Positions 63,540 through 64,000 of a stretch of 64,000 nt of DNA are shown here, in pieces. The DNA comes from Marinobacter antarcticus (GTDB taxonomy: Bacteria; Pseudomonadota; Gammaproteobacteria; Pseudomonadales; Oleiphilaceae), in the NCBI RefSeq assembly GCF_900142385.1, contig NZ_FRAQ01000001.1, positions 1,054,001 to 1,118,000 of the forward strand, read 5' to 3'. The notes below the pieces were generated by a model that was not told the origin of the DNA, did no database searches, and was given only the letters and a program-made list of their open reading frames with translations. The translations under genes were made by a program, and so were the position numbers. Numbering within the stretch: position 1 is the first letter of the stretch; the number at the start of each line of letters is the position of its first letter.

Positions 63540-63680
63540 ATGTCTCGAAAGCTTGCCGCATCGCGTGTCCGGATGATTACCTATAAACCGGCGCAAGCCA
63601 CTGTTCGTAAGCAGTTATTCAGCCTCCAGGTCGCGCACAGACCCGCAACGATTAACAATCGCAATTTATTCTTTCCGTAA
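63540..63680 (+). CDS. 46-residue basic protein, unknown
   Basis: ATG to TAA encodes 46 residues: MSRKLAASRVRMITYKPAQ, then an Arg/Lys/Gln-rich middle and the end INNRNLFFP. AAAGGAGAG lies before the ATG, one of the strongest ribosome sites in the window. Net charge is strongly positive, with no membrane helix. No family recognised. It is 138 bases before mqo on the same strand and could be a separate small protein or a leader for mqo. Reality rests mainly on the ribosome site. Confidence 0.45.
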   Translation: MSRKLAASRVRMITYKPAQATVRKQLFSLQVAHRPATINNRNLFFP

Positions 63681-63818
63681 AACCCGGATAATTGCGCGCA
63701 CATTCAGAACGGACGCACACGGCAGCGCCATTTACCTCGCGCCAGGGCTGCATCCGACAGACCACTCCGCTGATCGTGGAGGGGCTAAAGTTTCAATACT
63801 AGCTAGGGTGAGAAACCA

Positions 63819-64000
63819 ATGGCCGTTAAACAGGCAGATGTAGTGCTGGTCGGTGGTGGTGTCATGAGCGCCACTCTTGGCGTGATGCTAATGCAGCTGG
63901 ATCCGTCCATGAAAATCGTCATGTTGGAGCGTCTGGATCACGTTGCCCATGAAAGCACTGACGGATGGAACAACGCTGGAACCGGACACGCCGGATACTG
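63819..64000 (+). CDS. mqo: malate:quinone oxidoreductase, N-terminal part (cut by window end)
   Basis: Membrane-bound FAD enzyme that oxidises malate and passes electrons to quinone. The 60 visible residues begin [19 protein letters not shown] with the FAD dinucleotide motif and continue to [26 protein letters not shown], diagnostic of Mqo. GGGTGAG lies before the ATG at 63819. The rest is outside the window. Confidence 0.93.
   Translation, partial: MAVKQADVVLVGGGVMSATLGVMLMQLDPSMKIVMLERLDHVAHESTDGWNNAGTGHAGY

Noticed and set aside
1..64000. Mobile element, prophage, CRISPR array, tRNA or rRNA
   Set aside because: No transposase, integrase, phage structural gene, repeat-spacer pattern, tRNA cloverleaf or rRNA sequence was recognised.

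Overview
The window reads as chromosomal core sequence from a marine gammaproteobacterium close to Marinobacter. This rests on the gene orders (aroQ-accB-accC-prmA-DUF3426-dusB-fis-purH-purD, zapA-6S RNA-fau, pepP-ubiH-ubiI, hisI-hisE-tatABC, ubiE-ubiJ-ubiB), on a WS/DGAT wax-ester synthase, and on DUF2333, FFLEELY-type and DUF3570/DUF4266 proteins. No tRNA, rRNA, IS element, prophage or CRISPR array was seen. Both ends cut a gene: a GH84 glycosidase on the left and malate:quinone oxidoreductase on the right.

Layout. 1-2.4 kb: GH84 fragment, SIMPL protein, ChaN-like lipoprotein. 2.4-13 kb: a run of ion transporters (SulP, CASTOR/POLLUX-like channel, SLC13 carrier with RCK_C domains, CPA2 antiporter with an RCK domain), interrupted by isocitrate lyase and an orphan EgtB/SenA-like sulfoxide synthase homologue. 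13-23.2 kb (minus strand): lipoprotein hydrolase, purD, purH, fis, dusB, DUF3426 protein, prmA, accC, accB, aroQ. 23.4-29.7 kb: two-receiver GGDEF regulator, DUF2333, pyrophosphatase, Yip1-family protein, acyl-CoA dehydrogenase, rpiA. 29.8-33.1 kb: ilvA, a 57-residue membrane protein, fau, 6S RNA, zapA and a TIGR02449 coiled-coil protein. 33.2-36.4 kb: a putative zinc cassette (FtsX-type permease, ATPase, DUF3299 protein, His-rich ZrgA-like protein) lying between zapA and its usual divergent partner ygfB. 36.5-41 kb: ygfB-like gene, pepP, ubiH, ubiI. 41-44.2 kb: apbE, DUF3570, DUF4266 and TlpA module. 44.3-52.5 kb: DUF808, rsmE, tatCBA, hisE, hisI, thioesterase, a YnfA remnant, a small membrane protein, ubiB, ubiJ, ubiE. 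52.6-58 kb: storage-lipid neighbourhood (PHA-associated protein, FFLEELY-type protein, hydrolase, WS/DGAT, ExaC-type aldehyde dehydrogenase). 58-64 kb: fumC, CDP-archaeol-synthase-like protein, metallophosphoesterase, msrA, msrB, Ca/Na exchanger, a 46-residue basic ORF, mqo.

Most promising for something undescribed: the apbE-DUF3570-DUF4266-TlpA module. The DUF3570 protein, an exported predicted beta-barrel, carries the heptad DTLTGAS, which has the spacing of the ApbE flavinylation motif Dxx(S/T)GA(T/S); the lipoprotein beside it ends in a Gly-rich tail with Cys-Gly-Cys. A flavinylated envelope protein served by a thioredoxin-like protein is a testable hypothesis. One caution is that this ApbE has no visible signal peptide. 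Next in interest are the orphan EgtB/SenA homologue with intact iron-ligand histidines, the zinc cassette with its 16-bp palindrome, and three short proteins with good ribosome-binding sites.

No stretch longer than about 290 bases lacks a gene or gene remnant. Where coordinates differ from the longest open frame, the start was moved to the codon with the better ribosome-binding site or family alignment; the reason is given in each entry.
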